Source: JAIPEI01 sp964443135
Lineage (GTDB): Bacteria > Desulfobacterota > DSM-4660 > Desulfatiglandales > HGW-15
Direction of reading: 5' to 3'
DNA: 64,000 bases
Assembly: GCA_964443135.1 (NCBI GenBank)
Contig: CAYUBQ010000011.1
Location: 22,844 to 86,843 of the forward strand
The position numbers and the translations under genes were made by a program. The notes under the pieces are model-generated. The model was given only the letters and a program-made list of their open reading frames with translations, was not told where the DNA came from and searched no databases. This document shows positions 1 to 8,444 of this stretch, in pieces. Position 1 is the stretch's first letter. Each line of letters starts with the position of its first letter.

Positions 1-1584
1 CGGCATCTCCGCGCCGATCAGCACGTAAAACGGCGCCTGCTTCACCCCGAGGCTCTTGACCCCTTTGTAGGACTTCCTCAGCCGCTCGAACATGCCCTGG
101 TGCACCTCGTGGGCCAGCTTGCTCGACTCGCTGATCTTCGTGTTGAGCATGAGATCGTTCAGGATGGTCTGAAGGTCGCTGAGGTTCTTCTCCGAGGTGG
201 AGTTCTCCCGCGCGGCCACGAGCACGGCCCGCTCGTCCGTGGCCATGTTCAGGAAGTAGGTCTCCAGACCGGCGATGCCCGCCTGCCGGTGTGCGTTGAT
301 GTGGAGGGAGACGAACAGGTCCCCCTTCCGCATGTTGGCGAACGCGGTCCGCCGCTCCAGCGGCAGAAAGGTGTCGTCGATCCGCGTGAGCACGGCTTCG
401 CACCCGAGCTCCTTCTCGATCTTCAAGGCGAGGATCTTGGCCAGCTTCAGCACGACGTCCTTTTCCTTGATCCCCCCCTTGTACACGCAGCCGGGATCCT
501 TCCCGCCGTGACCGGGATCGATCACGATCCGCTTCACGCTCAATCCGAGCTGGCGGGCCAGCGTCATCTCGCGGTCCGGTTTCTTGACCCTGCGGATCCC
601 TTTGCGCGTCCTCTTTTTCAGGCCCTCGATCTTCTTTTTCTCCTCCTCGTCGTTCGTCTTGGTCCCCCGGACGTCGACGACGATCCGGAACGGATCGTGG
701 AGGTGGAAGATCTTGTATCCCTCGATGTTGTCGATGTCGAGCACCACCCGCACGACGTCCCTGCTGTTCTGACCGGCCCTGGCCCGCCGCAGAAGACCGT
801 CGCGAATGGGAATCGAGCTCTCGATGTCCGATGCCGCCGCGCCCTCGAGGTCCACGTAGAGACGCCGCGGCTTGTTCAGCTTGGCGTCTTTCTTGAGCAG
901 GTGGGACTCGTACTCCACCGGCCGTTCCATGTCCACCACGACCCGGGTGTAGCTGGGCGTGGACCAGTGCCGGATGTTCTGAACACGAGCCAGCCCGCCC
1001 TGTCTCTCTCCACCGGGAGCGGACTTTTCCTCCTGCTTCTCCCGGCTCAGTGCCGCGGCCAGCTTGTCCATCATCTCCCGGGCCCGCTCCCGCATGTCCC
1101 CCGAAGGGAACTTGATGTCCACCTTGAGAAACTCCACGTAGGCCTGGGTCGGATTCTTTTTTTCCTGGTGGTACACCTCTCCGATCCGGTACTGGGCGTC
1201 GTCCGCCAGCCGGTGCTCGGGATAGGACTCCACGATCTTCTTGTATGTGGCGATCGCCTGATCGAGGTCTTTCTCCAGACCCGAGTAGCGGTAGAGCTTC
1301 GTGTACATGCGCGCGGAGAAGTAGAGGGCCCATACGGCCTCCCCGCTCTTCGGGTATCCGTCGTACACCTTCTCGTAGCGGCCGAGGCAGTTGGTCCAGT
1401 TGTGCCGGAATCGCATCTTCTGGTTCGAACGGTAGAGGGACTGCCTGCACGCGTTGGCGCTCTCGAGGAGCGCGGCCTCCGTGGAGGCGAGGCTCGGCGT
1501 GCCGGTGCCGATCGAGAAGGCGACCAGGAGAATGAGGGACAACGCAGCGGCGGTGCTGCGATACCTTGTAACGTCACGTGTCAT
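1..1584 (-). CDS. amiC: N-acetylmuramoyl-L-alanine amidase with TPR and AMIN domains (3' end cut by window)
   Basis: Periplasmic cell-wall amidase that cleaves the lactyl-amide bond between MurNAc and the stem peptide. Reading down from the ATG at 1584 there are 528 codons with no stop, so the C-terminus lies outside the window. An N-terminal hydrophobic signal segment (about residues 9-32) is followed by tetratricopeptide-like helices (about 45-165), an AMIN domain (about 198-310) that normally targets the enzyme to septal peptidoglycan, and an Amidase_3 domain from about residue 350. Zinc ligands are visible as DPGHGG, the Glu in IKEKDV and the His in SLHINA; the second catalytic Glu would be beyond the window edge. 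The start codon lies only 19 nt from the first copy of a tandem repeat, and mutS lies upstream on the same strand. The TPR-AMIN-Amidase_3 arrangement is common in deltaproteobacteria. The symbol is by family, not by tested orthology. Confidence 0.9.
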   Translation of the reverse strand, partial: MTRDVTRYRSTAAALSLILLVAFSIGTGTPSLASTEAALLESANACRQSLYRSNQKMRFRHNWTNCLGRYEKVYDGYPKSGEAVWALYFSARMYTKLYRYSGLEKDLDQAIATYKKIVESYPEHRLADDAQYRIGEVYHQEKKNPTQAYVEFLKVDIKFPSGDMRERAREMMDKLAAALSREKQEEKSAPGGERQGGLARVQNIRHWSTPSYTRVVVDMERPVEYESHLLKKDAKLNKPRRLYVDLEGAAASDIESSIPIRDGLLRRARAGQNSRDVVRVVLDIDNIEGYKIFHLHDPFRIVVDVRGTKTNDEEEKKKIEGLKKRTRKGIRRVKKPDREMTLARQLGLSVKRIVIDPGHGGKDPGCVYKGGIKEKDVVLKLAKILALKIEKELGCEAVLTRIDDTFLPLERRTAFANMRKGDLFVSLHINAHRQAGIAGLETYFLNMATDERAVLVAARENSTSEKNLSDLQTILNDLMLNTKISESSKLAHEVHQGMFERLRKSYKGVKSLGVKQAPFYVLIGAEMP

Positions 1585-1603
1585 CAAAACCGCGTCCCGC
1601 TGA

Positions 1604-1924
1604 TGTTTGACGGATTCGCAAAAACCCGCTCACCCGCCGCTGGAAACACTATAACCTATTGATATTCCAAGGGCAGATCTCAAGGTTCAGGCCTTTTTGC
1701 AACGCCATCATGTTTGACGGATTCGCAAAAACCCGCTCACCCGCCGCTGGAAACACTATAACCTATTGATATTCCAAGGGCAGATCTCAAGGTTCAGGCC
1801 TTTTTGCAACGCCATCATGTTTGACGGATTCGCAAAAACCCGCTCACCCGCCGCTGGAAACACCATAACCTAACGATATTCCAAGGGCAGATCTCAAGGT
1901 TCAGGCCTTTTTGCAACGCCATCA
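1604..1924 (+). repeat. R1 repeat, three tandem 107-bp copies
   Basis: Copies occupy 1604-1710, 1711-1817 and 1818-1924. The first two are identical by eye and the third differs at about three positions. Each copy begins TGTTTGACGGATTCGCAAAA and ends GCAACGCCATCA. Together they fill most of the non-coding stretch between mutS and the amidase gene. The same element recurs as single diverged copies elsewhere in the window. Confidence 0.95.
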
Positions 1925-2059
1925 TGCCTCCCGTCCCGGAGCGTGTGGACCTCCATCCTTACCGCGAAGGCGCAAGAAGCGCAAAGAAAAGACGCCGCCT
2001 CCAACGCCGTCTATTTTCGCACGGGGGCCACTGCAAAATAGCAGGCCTTCCCGGAGCCC
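1925..2059. other. Non-coding remainder of the mutS-amidase spacer
   Basis: No convincing gene. It contains a purine-rich stretch around 1961-1994 with GCGAAGGCGCAAGAAGCGC followed by AAAGAAAAGACGC, which looks like a degenerate short tandem motif of CGCAAAG type. No clear intrinsic terminator for mutS was seen. Confidence 0.4.
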
Positions 2060-4726
2060 TCAACGTTTTCCCACGACCCGGACGCCTTCGGGCGCGCCTT
2101 CCGCTTCTCCGGACCGCCCCGCATTCCCGGCCAGATACTCCTGGAGACGGTTCAGCTCGTTCATGGCGTCGATGGGCGTCATGGACGGGATGTCGAGCCC
2201 CCGGATCCACTCCCGGAGCCGCTCGTCCCCGCCGCCGAACAGACTGAGCTGGGCCGTCCCGTCCCGGGAGCCTTTCTTCCCGCCCCCGGCGATCCTGGGC
2301 CTTCCGGTCTCGTCCACCTCCCCGCCCTCGAGCCTCTCCATGATCTCCTTGGCCCGTTCGATGACCTCTTCCGGGAGACCGGCGATTCGGGCCACCTGGA
2401 TCCCGTAGCTGCGGTTCGTTCCGCCCGGAACGAGCTTTCGCAGAAAGATGATCCGGTCGTTCCACTCCTTGACCGCAATGTTGAAGTTCTTCGCGCGGCC
2501 CCGCGTGGCCGTCAGCTCGGTGAGCTCGTGGTAGTGGGTGGCGAACAGCGTCCGGACGCCCCGATCTCCTCGATCGTGCAGGGCCTCGGACACCGCCCAC
2601 GCGATGCTCAAGCCGTCGTAGGTGCTGGTCCCACGCCCGATCTCGTCCAGGACCACGAGGCTTCTCGGGGTGGCGTGCCGGAGGATGTTCGCCGTCTCGT
2701 TCATCTCCACCATGAACGTGCTCTGTCCCCTCGCGAGGTCGTCGGAAGCGCCGATTCGAGTGAAGATCCGGTCCACCAGGCCGACGACCGCCCTGGAAGC
2801 GGGAACGAAGGAACCCATCTGCGCCATGAGGACCGTGAGGGCCGCTTGCCGCAGGATGGTCGATTTGCCGGCCATGTTGGGTCCGGTGATGATCAGGAAC
2901 TGCTGCTCGCGGTCGTCCAGGAGGATGTCGTTCGGGACGAAGGCTTCCTCCTTCACGCTCTGCTCGATCACCGGGTGACGGCCGTCCACGATCTCGACGC
3001 TCCCCCCGTCGTTCACTTCGGGGCGGACGTAGTTGTTCAGCTCCGCCGTCTCGGCCAGGCCGGCCAGGGCGTCGAGCACGCCCACCAGCTCCGCGCTCCC
3101 TCGTATCCTGCCGTTTTCCGCGGCCACCCGGCCCTGTATGGTCTCGAAGATCTCCATCTCCAGGGCCGCCCTCTTCTCCTCGGCCCCGAGGACCTTTTCC
3201 TCGTACTCCTTGAGCTCCTCCGTGATGTAGCGCTCGCCGTTGACCAGGGTCTGCTTCCGGACGTAGTGGTCCGGCACGCGGGCGGCGTTCGCCTTGGACA
3301 CCTCGATGTAGTAACCGAAGATCTTGTTGTATCCCACCTTGAGGCTGTTGATCCCGGTCCGCTTCTGCTCCTCGGCGGCCAGATCGGCGATCCAGCCCTT
3401 TCCGTCCCGGGTGATTCGGATGAGCTCGTCCAGCTCCTCGTTGTATCCTTCCCGGACGATCCCCCCCTCCTTGAGGCCGACCGGGGGCTCGTCCCGAACC
3501 GCCTCCTCGATGAACGCCGCCACGTCCTCCAGCGGGTCCATCTCGACCCCGATCTCCTCGAGGAGCTCGCTGGCGGTCCTCTCCAGGGCTCGCTTGATCC
3601 CGGGGATCCGCCGAACGGAACGCTTCAGGGCAACGAGATCCCTCGCGTTGGCCCGACCCAGCGAGATCCGGCCGTTGAGCCGTTCCAGGTCGTACATCTC
3701 CCCGAGCTCCTCCCGGACCGCCTCCCGGGTCATCCGGTCCTCCCGCAGGCTTTCCACGGCGGCCAGCCGCCTCCGAATCTCCGGGAGATCGAGCAGGGGG
3801 TATCCGACCCACCGCTTCAACAGGCGGGACCCCATGGGCGTGACGGTGCGATCGAGGACGTGGAGCAGCGTTCCCTTGCTGGAGTCGCGCCGGATGGTCC
3901 GATAGAGCTCCAGGTTGCGAGTGGTGGTCTCGTCGAGGAACATGAAGCCGCCGAGGCGGTACGTGACCAGGTCTCGTACGTGCTCCGGGCTCGCCTTCTG
4001 GGTCCGGTGCAGGTAGTGCACGAGTGCCCCGGCCGCCGCGATCCCCTGCTTCATGTCCCGGCATCCGAACCCCTCCAGGGACCGCACCCCCAGCTGCTCC
4101 TCGAGAAGCTTTTCGGCGCCGCCCCTGTCGAATCCCGACTCATCCAGGAGCTCCACCCGGTACGGTTTCAGGTCGGGCTCCCCCGCCACGGGATCCCCCC
4201 CGGGGATCAGCAGCTCGGCCGGATCGATACGACCCAGCTCCCCGAACAGCTCCTCGCGCGTGGTCACCTCGGTCACGCGGAACTCGCCGGTGGAAAGATC
4301 GAGATGGGCGATCCCCCAGCAGCCCGGTTCGGAGGCCACCGCGGCCATGAAGACGTTCTGCGCCCGGGCCTGCTCGTCCCCCTCCATCAGGGAGCCGGGG
4401 GTCACCACCCGGGTCACCTCCCGCTGGACGATCCCCTTGGCCGACCTCGGGTCCTCCACCTGCTCGCAGATCGCCACCTTCCGCCCCTGCTCCACGAGAC
4501 GAACCACGTACGCCCGGGCCGAGTGGCAGGGGACGCCGCACATGGGCACCTTCTTCCCTTCGTGCGTCCCCCTCGACGTGAGGGTGATCCCCAGGAGCCT
4601 GGCGGCGGCCTCCGCGTCCTCGAAGAACATCTCGTAGAAATCGCCCATACGAAAAAAGAGGATCGCGTCCGGGTGTCGGTCCTTGATCCTCAGGTACTGC
4701 CTCAGCATGGGTGTGGCCTGGGTCAT
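2060..4726 (-). CDS. mutS: DNA mismatch repair protein MutS
   Basis: ATPase that recognises base mismatches and small loops and recruits MutL. The 888-aa product has the normal length. The mismatch-reading motif GDFYEMFFEDA is near residues 28-38. The lever and clamp regions follow, then the ATPase with Walker A TGPNMAGKST (about residue 614) and Walker B LDEIGRGTSTYDG (about 694). The ATG at 4726 was chosen because it overlaps the lapB stop codon (ATGA) and gives the expected N-terminus; the open frame extends further upstream but only as overlap with lapB. It is the distal gene of the run yfcE-HIT-lapA-lapB-mutS and is probably co-transcribed with it. Confidence 0.97.
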   Translation of the reverse strand: MTQATPMLRQYLRIKDRHPDAILFFRMGDFYEMFFEDAEAAARLLGITLTSRGTHEGKKVPMCGVPCHSARAYVVRLVEQGRKVAICEQVEDPRSAKGIVQREVTRVVTPGSLMEGDEQARAQNVFMAAVASEPGCWGIAHLDLSTGEFRVTEVTTREELFGELGRIDPAELLIPGGDPVAGEPDLKPYRVELLDESGFDRGGAEKLLEEQLGVRSLEGFGCRDMKQGIAAAGALVHYLHRTQKASPEHVRDLVTYRLGGFMFLDETTTRNLELYRTIRRDSSKGTLLHVLDRTVTPMGSRLLKRWVGYPLLDLPEIRRRLAAVESLREDRMTREAVREELGEMYDLERLNGRISLGRANARDLVALKRSVRRIPGIKRALERTASELLEEIGVEMDPLEDVAAFIEEAVRDEPPVGLKEGGIVREGYNEELDELIRITRDGKGWIADLAAEEQKRTGINSLKVGYNKIFGYYIEVSKANAARVPDHYVRKQTLVNGERYITEELKEYEEKVLGAEEKRAALEMEIFETIQGRVAAENGRIRGSAELVGVLDALAGLAETAELNNYVRPEVNDGGSVEIVDGRHPVIEQSVKEEAFVPNDILLDDREQQFLIITGPNMAGKSTILRQAALTVLMAQMGSFVPASRAVVGLVDRIFTRIGASDDLARGQSTFMVEMNETANILRHATPRSLVVLDEIGRGTSTYDGLSIAWAVSEALHDRGDRGVRTLFATHYHELTELTATRGRAKNFNIAVKEWNDRIIFLRKLVPGGTNRSYGIQVARIAGLPEEVIERAKEIMERLEGGEVDETGRPRIAGGGKKGSRDGTAQLSLFGGGDERLREWIRGLDIPSMTPIDAMNELNRLQEYLAGNAGRSGEAEGAPEGVRVVGKR

Positions 4727-5994
4727 TCCACCGCCTCTCCGGACCCCTCCGGCAGGACCCGAACCGGTTCGACCGGCGGCCTCTCGTCCTCGTTCGTCTC
4801 GACCGCGTCCGTTCTGCCGATGGTGTCCCACCGCCTGCACTGCGGGCACTGCCAGTGAAGATCCGCGGGCCGGTACCCGCAACGGCTGCACTGGAACTCC
4901 AGGGAGGGCACGTCCAAATGCTCGATGAGGTCGCGGTAGGCGTCGAGGGCCTCCGGCCTCATTTCCCGGTCCAGGTAGATGGAGCCCAGGAGACTCCGGG
5001 CCTCCCAGAACGACGGGTTCAGCTCGAGGGCCTGACGCAGCTCCTCCACCGCGCCCCCGACATCCTGCCTGCTGTACAGGAACCGGCCGAGCGCCAGGTG
5101 GGTGAAGGCGTCCGGGTTCTTTTCCGCACAGGCCCTGAGGAACTCCTCGACGGGCCTGGGATCCCGCAACCCGGAGTAGGCCCCCTCGAGTCGCCTGTAG
5201 GCCAGGAAGGCGAGAGCGGGCGAAACGTCCGCGACTCGCTCCCATGTGGCCACGGCCTTCTTGAAGTCCCCCTTCGCCCGGTACAGGTCACCCAGATGAA
5301 GATAGGCGTCCACACAGGCGGCGTCCATGGAGATCGCTTTCTTGAAAGCGCTTTGCGCCTTCGGCACCTCCCCCTTTTCGGACCAGGCCTTGCCCTCTTC
5401 CGTCTTGTGATGTGCGAGGATGTGGGCGTGGTTCCCCTTGACCAGCCTGGAGATTCGCTGCCTCGTCTGGAAAGCGTTCTCCCAGTCACGAAGATCCTCG
5501 TAGATCTTCTCCACCTCCTCGAGCGCGGCCGTATTGGAGGGCTCCTTCTGGAGGAGCTCCCCGAAGGTCTTCACGGCCCGGTCCAGAAACCCGCCCTTTC
5601 GGTAGTCCAGACCCAGGTCGAAGAGGGCGCGGTTCCTCTGTCGTTCGTTGATGTTGGGCCGGAGGATGATGTTCTGTCGAATGCGGATGGCGCGATCGAT
5701 GTCCCCCTTGGACCGGTAGAGGTTTCCCAGGGCGACGTAGGTCTCGATGGTGTCCGAGTCCAGCTGGACCGCCCGGGTGAACTGCTCGATGGCCCGATCG
5801 TGGTCGTTGGAGAGGATGTGCTCCACACCCTTGAAGAAGGCCCGGCCGCCTTCGTCGGAGAGACGGGAGGTCTTTTCCGTCTTCCTGCGGTTCGTGACCC
5901 GCCCGAGGACCAGGCCCGCGGCGAAGGAGAGCGCGACAGCGACGACCGCCTGATGAGCGGGATCCAGAAACCATTCCCGGATTGCTTGCCACAT
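4723..5994 (-). CDS. lapB: Lipopolysaccharide assembly protein B (TPR, YciM family)
   Basis: Inner-membrane-anchored TPR protein. In the E. coli family it controls LpxC turnover and so LPS synthesis. The 423-aa product has one N-terminal membrane segment (about residues 15-32), then a long array of TPR repeats on the cytoplasmic side. It ends in a rubredoxin-like metal site with CSRCGYRP and CPQCRRW (about residues 367-390), which is diagnostic of LapB. It follows lapA and overlaps mutS by four bases. The lapA-lapB pairing is the usual one. Confidence 0.92.
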   Translation of the reverse strand: MWQAIREWFLDPAHQAVVAVALSFAAGLVLGRVTNRRKTEKTSRLSDEGGRAFFKGVEHILSNDHDRAIEQFTRAVQLDSDTIETYVALGNLYRSKGDIDRAIRIRQNIILRPNINERQRNRALFDLGLDYRKGGFLDRAVKTFGELLQKEPSNTAALEEVEKIYEDLRDWENAFQTRQRISRLVKGNHAHILAHHKTEEGKAWSEKGEVPKAQSAFKKAISMDAACVDAYLHLGDLYRAKGDFKKAVATWERVADVSPALAFLAYRRLEGAYSGLRDPRPVEEFLRACAEKNPDAFTHLALGRFLYSRQDVGGAVEELRQALELNPSFWEARSLLGSIYLDREMRPEALDAYRDLIEHLDVPSLEFQCSRCGYRPADLHWQCPQCRRWDTIGRTDAVETNEDERPPVEPVRVLPEGSGEAVE

Positions 5995-6014
5995 CGAGGG
6001 CTCCCCTGCCTCCC

Positions 6015-6371
6015 TTAAGCGGAGTCGTTCTTCTCGTTGACCGGCGAGGAGGAGACCTCATCCGTGGTGATGGGAAGGTTCCGGAGCGAGTTCAACTCGG
6101 CGTCTTTTTCGCTCGAGGCCTTGCGCAGCAGACGGATTTCCTTCTTGAGCCGAAACCTCTCCACCATGCCGTAGAGCCCGGCAATGAGGATGCCGAACAG
6201 AAAGGCGACCGTCACGGCCTGATAGACCGACACGTTGTCGAGCTCCCAGTGGAATCCCGGGAGATCCACCCGGAAGGCCAGATCCGTGGAAAAGGCGCCC
6301 TGGTTCTGCACCACGAGGATGACGACCACGAGCATGATCAAGATGCCGACGATGAATTTCACGTGCTTCAT
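6015..6371 (-). CDS. lapA: LapA-domain membrane protein
   Basis: A 118-aa inner-membrane protein with two hydrophobic helices (about residues 5-25 and 50-72) separated by a short stretch containing an NQG motif typical of the LapA/DUF1049 family. A charged cytoplasmic tail (about 75-118) looks helical and coiled-coil forming. In enterobacteria LapA acts with LapB and FtsH in LPS control. Its position 20 bp upstream of lapB supports the assignment. The ATG at 6371 is the only sensible start. Confidence 0.88.
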   Translation of the reverse strand: MKHVKFIVGILIMLVVVILVVQNQGAFSTDLAFRVDLPGFHWELDNVSVYQAVTVAFLFGILIAGLYGMVERFRLKKEIRLLRKASSEKDAELNSLRNLPITTDEVSSSPVNEKNDSA

Positions 6372-6401
6372 GCATGACCTCCCGGCTCTGCAGCCACCGG
6401 C

Positions 6402-6887
6402 TCAAAGCCGGTCGAAGTAGGGGCGCAGCTCGCTGTATGTCTCCCGAATGTGCTGCGGAATCACCCGCACGTCCCCGAACACCGCCATGAAGTTCGTGTC
6501 TCCGTGCCAGCGCGGCACGATGTGGAAATGGAGATGATCCTCCATGCCCGCCCCGGCCACCTTCCCGAGATTCAGGCCCACGTTGAAACCGTCCGGTCCC
6601 ATGTGCTCTCTGAGGATCCCGACGGACGTTCGAACCAGGTTCATCACGTCCAGCATCTCCTCGTCCGTGAGCTCCTCCATCGCCCCGACGTGGCGGTTCG
6701 GCGCCACGAGCAGATGCCCGTTGATGTAGGGGTACTTGTTCATGATGACCAGGCTGTTCGCCCCCACGTACAGAATCAGCCGCTCGGCGTCCATGCTCCG
6801 GTCGGATCCCGGGCAGAGGACGCACTCCCCCGCCTTGTCGTTCGACAGGATGTACTCCATTCTCCAGGGTGCCCAGAGGACCTTCAT
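6402..6887 (-). CDS. HIT-family nucleotide hydrolase/phosphorylase
   Basis: A 161-aa histidine-triad protein. The catalytic triad reads HLHFHIVPRW near residues 122-131, and the N-terminal MKVLWAPWRMEYI block is typical of the AP4A-phosphorylase-like HIT subgroup. CVLCP near residue 23 probably forms half of a zinc site. Such proteins act on adenine nucleotide conjugates such as Ap4A or AMP esters; the substrate here is not shown by the sequence. The 5' end abuts the scaffold gap. After collapsing the duplicated gap edges the gene would start about 55 bp after the yfcE stop, consistent with one operon. Confidence 0.9.
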   Translation of the reverse strand: MKVLWAPWRMEYILSNDKAGECVLCPGSDRSMDAERLILYVGANSLVIMNKYPYINGHLLVAPNRHVGAMEELTDEEMLDVMNLVRTSVGILREHMGPDGFNVGLNLGKVAGAGMEDHLHFHIVPRWHGDTNFMAVFGDVRVIPQHIRETYSELRPYFDRL

Positions 6888-7090
6888 GCCGATGCTCCTC
6901 GCAGAACCAGCCGCAGGCTCCTCTCGAGCGCGCGGNNNNNNNNNNNNNNNNNNNNNNNNNNNNNNNNNNNNNNNNNNNNNNNNNNNNNNNNNNNNNNNNN
7001 NNNNNNNNNNNNNNNNNNNNNNNNNNNNNNNNNNNCCTTCATGCCGATGCTCCTCGCAGAACCAGCCGCAGGCTCCTCTCGAGCGCGCGG
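6881..7090. other. Scaffold gap (100 N) flanked by a 55-bp exact duplication
   Basis: Positions 6936-7035 are N. The 55 bases before the gap (6881-6935) are repeated exactly after it (7036-7090). The contig ends therefore overlap and the gap probably has zero or negative true length. The second copy carries a false duplicate of the HIT start codon. Nothing in the flanking genes appears to be missing. Confidence 0.92.
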
Positions 7091-7097
7091 GGCTTCC

Positions 7098-7589
7098 TCA
7101 GGGTTCGTCGATCTCCACGATGCGGCCCTGCACGGTCTCGCCCAGCTCCAGGATCCCGAAGGAGTTCCTACCGGAACGGCTGTGCCCCGTGAGGGTCCCC
7201 GGATTGAACAGGAGGACGCCGTCCCGCACGCGGCTGGCGGGGATGTGGGAGTGGCCGTACACCACGACGTCCACGCCGGAGAAACGCCGGGCCGCTTCCG
7301 TCTCACAGGTCGACGGGCTGCCCCGGCCGTGCGTCAGGCCGATCCGGAACCCGTTGAGCTCCACGACACGCTCCGAGGGGAGCTGCTCCCGGACGTCCGG
7401 GGGATCCATGTTGCCGTGCACGCCGAAGAAGGTTCCCTGCTCAAGGAACCGCACCACCCCGGTCGAAACCACGTCGCCGGCGTGCAGCAGGACGTCCATC
7501 CCCGAGAGGCGGCGGTCGTAGATCCTGCGCAGGGCGGGCGTCGCCTCGTGCAGATGTGTGTCTGACAACACCCCGACTTTTATGGTCAT
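7098..7589 (-). CDS. YfcE/MJ0936-family metallophosphoesterase
   Basis: A 163-aa calcineurin-like phosphodiesterase. Metal-binding blocks are in order: SDTHL (about residue 9), HAGDVV (about 38), GNMD (about 58), THG (about 85) and YGHSHIP (about 110). The family hydrolyses phosphodiesters such as bis-pNPP in vitro; the physiological substrate is usually unknown. The start was set at the ATG at 7589 because MTIKVGVLSDTH is the canonical N-terminus; the longer open frame upstream is not conserved in style. It is the first gene of a minus-strand run driven by a promoter at about 7650. Confidence 0.9.
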   Translation of the reverse strand: MTIKVGVLSDTHLHEATPALRRIYDRRLSGMDVLLHAGDVVSTGVVRFLEQGTFFGVHGNMDPPDVREQLPSERVVELNGFRIGLTHGRGSPSTCETEAARRFSGVDVVVYGHSHIPASRVRDGVLLFNPGTLTGHSRSGRNSFGILELGETVQGRIVEIDEP

Positions 7590-7635
7590 TTCGAGCAGAC
7601 CCTCCTTCCGGTCCGCCTTTCTTCGAGTTTCAGGG

Positions 7636-7663
7636 AGTATAGCAACCCCACGAAAAAAGACAA
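7636..7663 (-). promoter_or_regulatory. Sigma-70-like promoter for yfcE
   Basis: On the minus strand TTGTCT is separated by 16 bp from TATACT, which is preceded by TGC (extended -10). It is correctly placed about 47 bp upstream of the yfcE ATG. It is divergent to the fmdB promoter at 7796-7824. The spacer 7590-7891 (302 bp) holds these two promoters and no gene that I can see. Confidence 0.55.
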
Positions 7664-7795
7664 CCCATAATCCCGGCGGGGCGGGCCCCTCCACACCGGG
7701 ACGGCGACGGAAAGCGGCCCGTCGAAGCCACGGGATGGCCCCCTCCGGGAAAACGTGAGGAGGAGGCCCCGGGCGAACCCCCGCAATGCCCGGAG

Positions 7796-7824
7796 TTGAA
7801 CCCCTCACCGGACTCTGCTATGTT
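7796..7824 (+). promoter_or_regulatory. Sigma-70-like promoter for the FmdB-like gene
   Basis: TTGAAC, 17-bp spacer, TATGTT with an upstream TGC extension, ending 67 bp before the ATG at 7892. This is the only promoter-like element in that part of the spacer. Confidence 0.5.
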
Positions 7825-7891
7825 CGGGGGCGGCTCCAGGAGGCGCACCGGCTGCGCCTGGAGACCCTGCATCCCGAGGAGGTGGAAGAAG

Positions 7892-8389
7892 ATGCCCATC
7901 TACGAGTTCTACTGCGAATCCTGCCACATGGTGTTCAACTTCTACTCCGGCTCCGTGAACACGGACAAGCGGCCCCGGTGCCCCCAATGCCGCGAGGCGA
8001 CCCTCGATCGCCGCATGTCGGTCTTCGCCACCCTGAAACGCCGGGGGGACGAGGAGGGCGAGGAGATGGAGATGCCCGACCTGGACGAGACCAAGCTGGA
8101 GCAGGCCATGGGCGTGCTGGCCCGGGAGGCCGAGCAGCTGGACGAAGAGGATCCGCGGCAGGCTGCGCAGCTGATGCGGAAGCTCACGGACATGACCGGC
8201 ATGGAACTCGGCCCCGGCTTCCAGGAGGCCCTGGGACGCATGGAGGCGGGTGAGGATCCCGAGCAGGTGGAGGCGGAGATGGGCGACCTCCTGGAGGCGG
8301 AAAGCCCCTTCGAGGTCAAGAAGAAGTCCTCCCGGATTCTCCGTCGCATGCTCCCGCCCAGGGTGGACGACAAGCTCTACGACCTCTGA
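7892..8389 (+). CDS. FmdB-family zinc-ribbon protein
   Basis: A 165-aa protein. The N-terminus MPIYEFYCESCHMVFN and CPQC about 25 residues later form the small FmdB zinc ribbon (FmdB_N). The remaining 110 residues are acidic and helical, rich in Glu, Met and Leu, with no recognised domain. The function of FmdB proteins is unclear; they were named from a formamidase operon regulator. The ATG at 7892 has a strong GAGGAGG Shine-Dalgarno and gives the family N-terminus; an upstream in-frame ATG at 7796 overlaps the promoter and is unlikely. Confidence 0.8.
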   Translation: MPIYEFYCESCHMVFNFYSGSVNTDKRPRCPQCREATLDRRMSVFATLKRRGDEEGEEMEMPDLDETKLEQAMGVLAREAEQLDEEDPRQAAQLMRKLTDMTGMELGPGFQEALGRMEAGEDPEQVEAEMGDLLEAESPFEVKKKSSRILRRMLPPRVDDKLYDL

Positions 8390-8414
8390 GCCGGACTCCC
8401 GGCGACAGGAAGGG

Positions 8415-8441
8415 GGCCGCCCGGCGCGCCCTCCGGCGGCC
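8415..8441. terminator. GC-rich hairpin between convergent genes
   Basis: A 7-bp perfect stem, GGCCGCC with GGCGGCC, lies between the FmdB-like stop and the UPF0280 stop. There is no T-tract on either side, so it may only be a weak or Rho-assisted stop. Confidence 0.3.
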
Positions 8442-8444
8442 TGC

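Noticed and set aside
100..1662. Plus-strand 520-codon open frame
   Set aside because: Antisense shadow of the amidase gene, which has clear domains on the minus strand.
7036..7090. Second start region for the HIT gene after the gap
   Set aside because: Exact copy of 6881-6935; an assembly duplicate, not a real feature.
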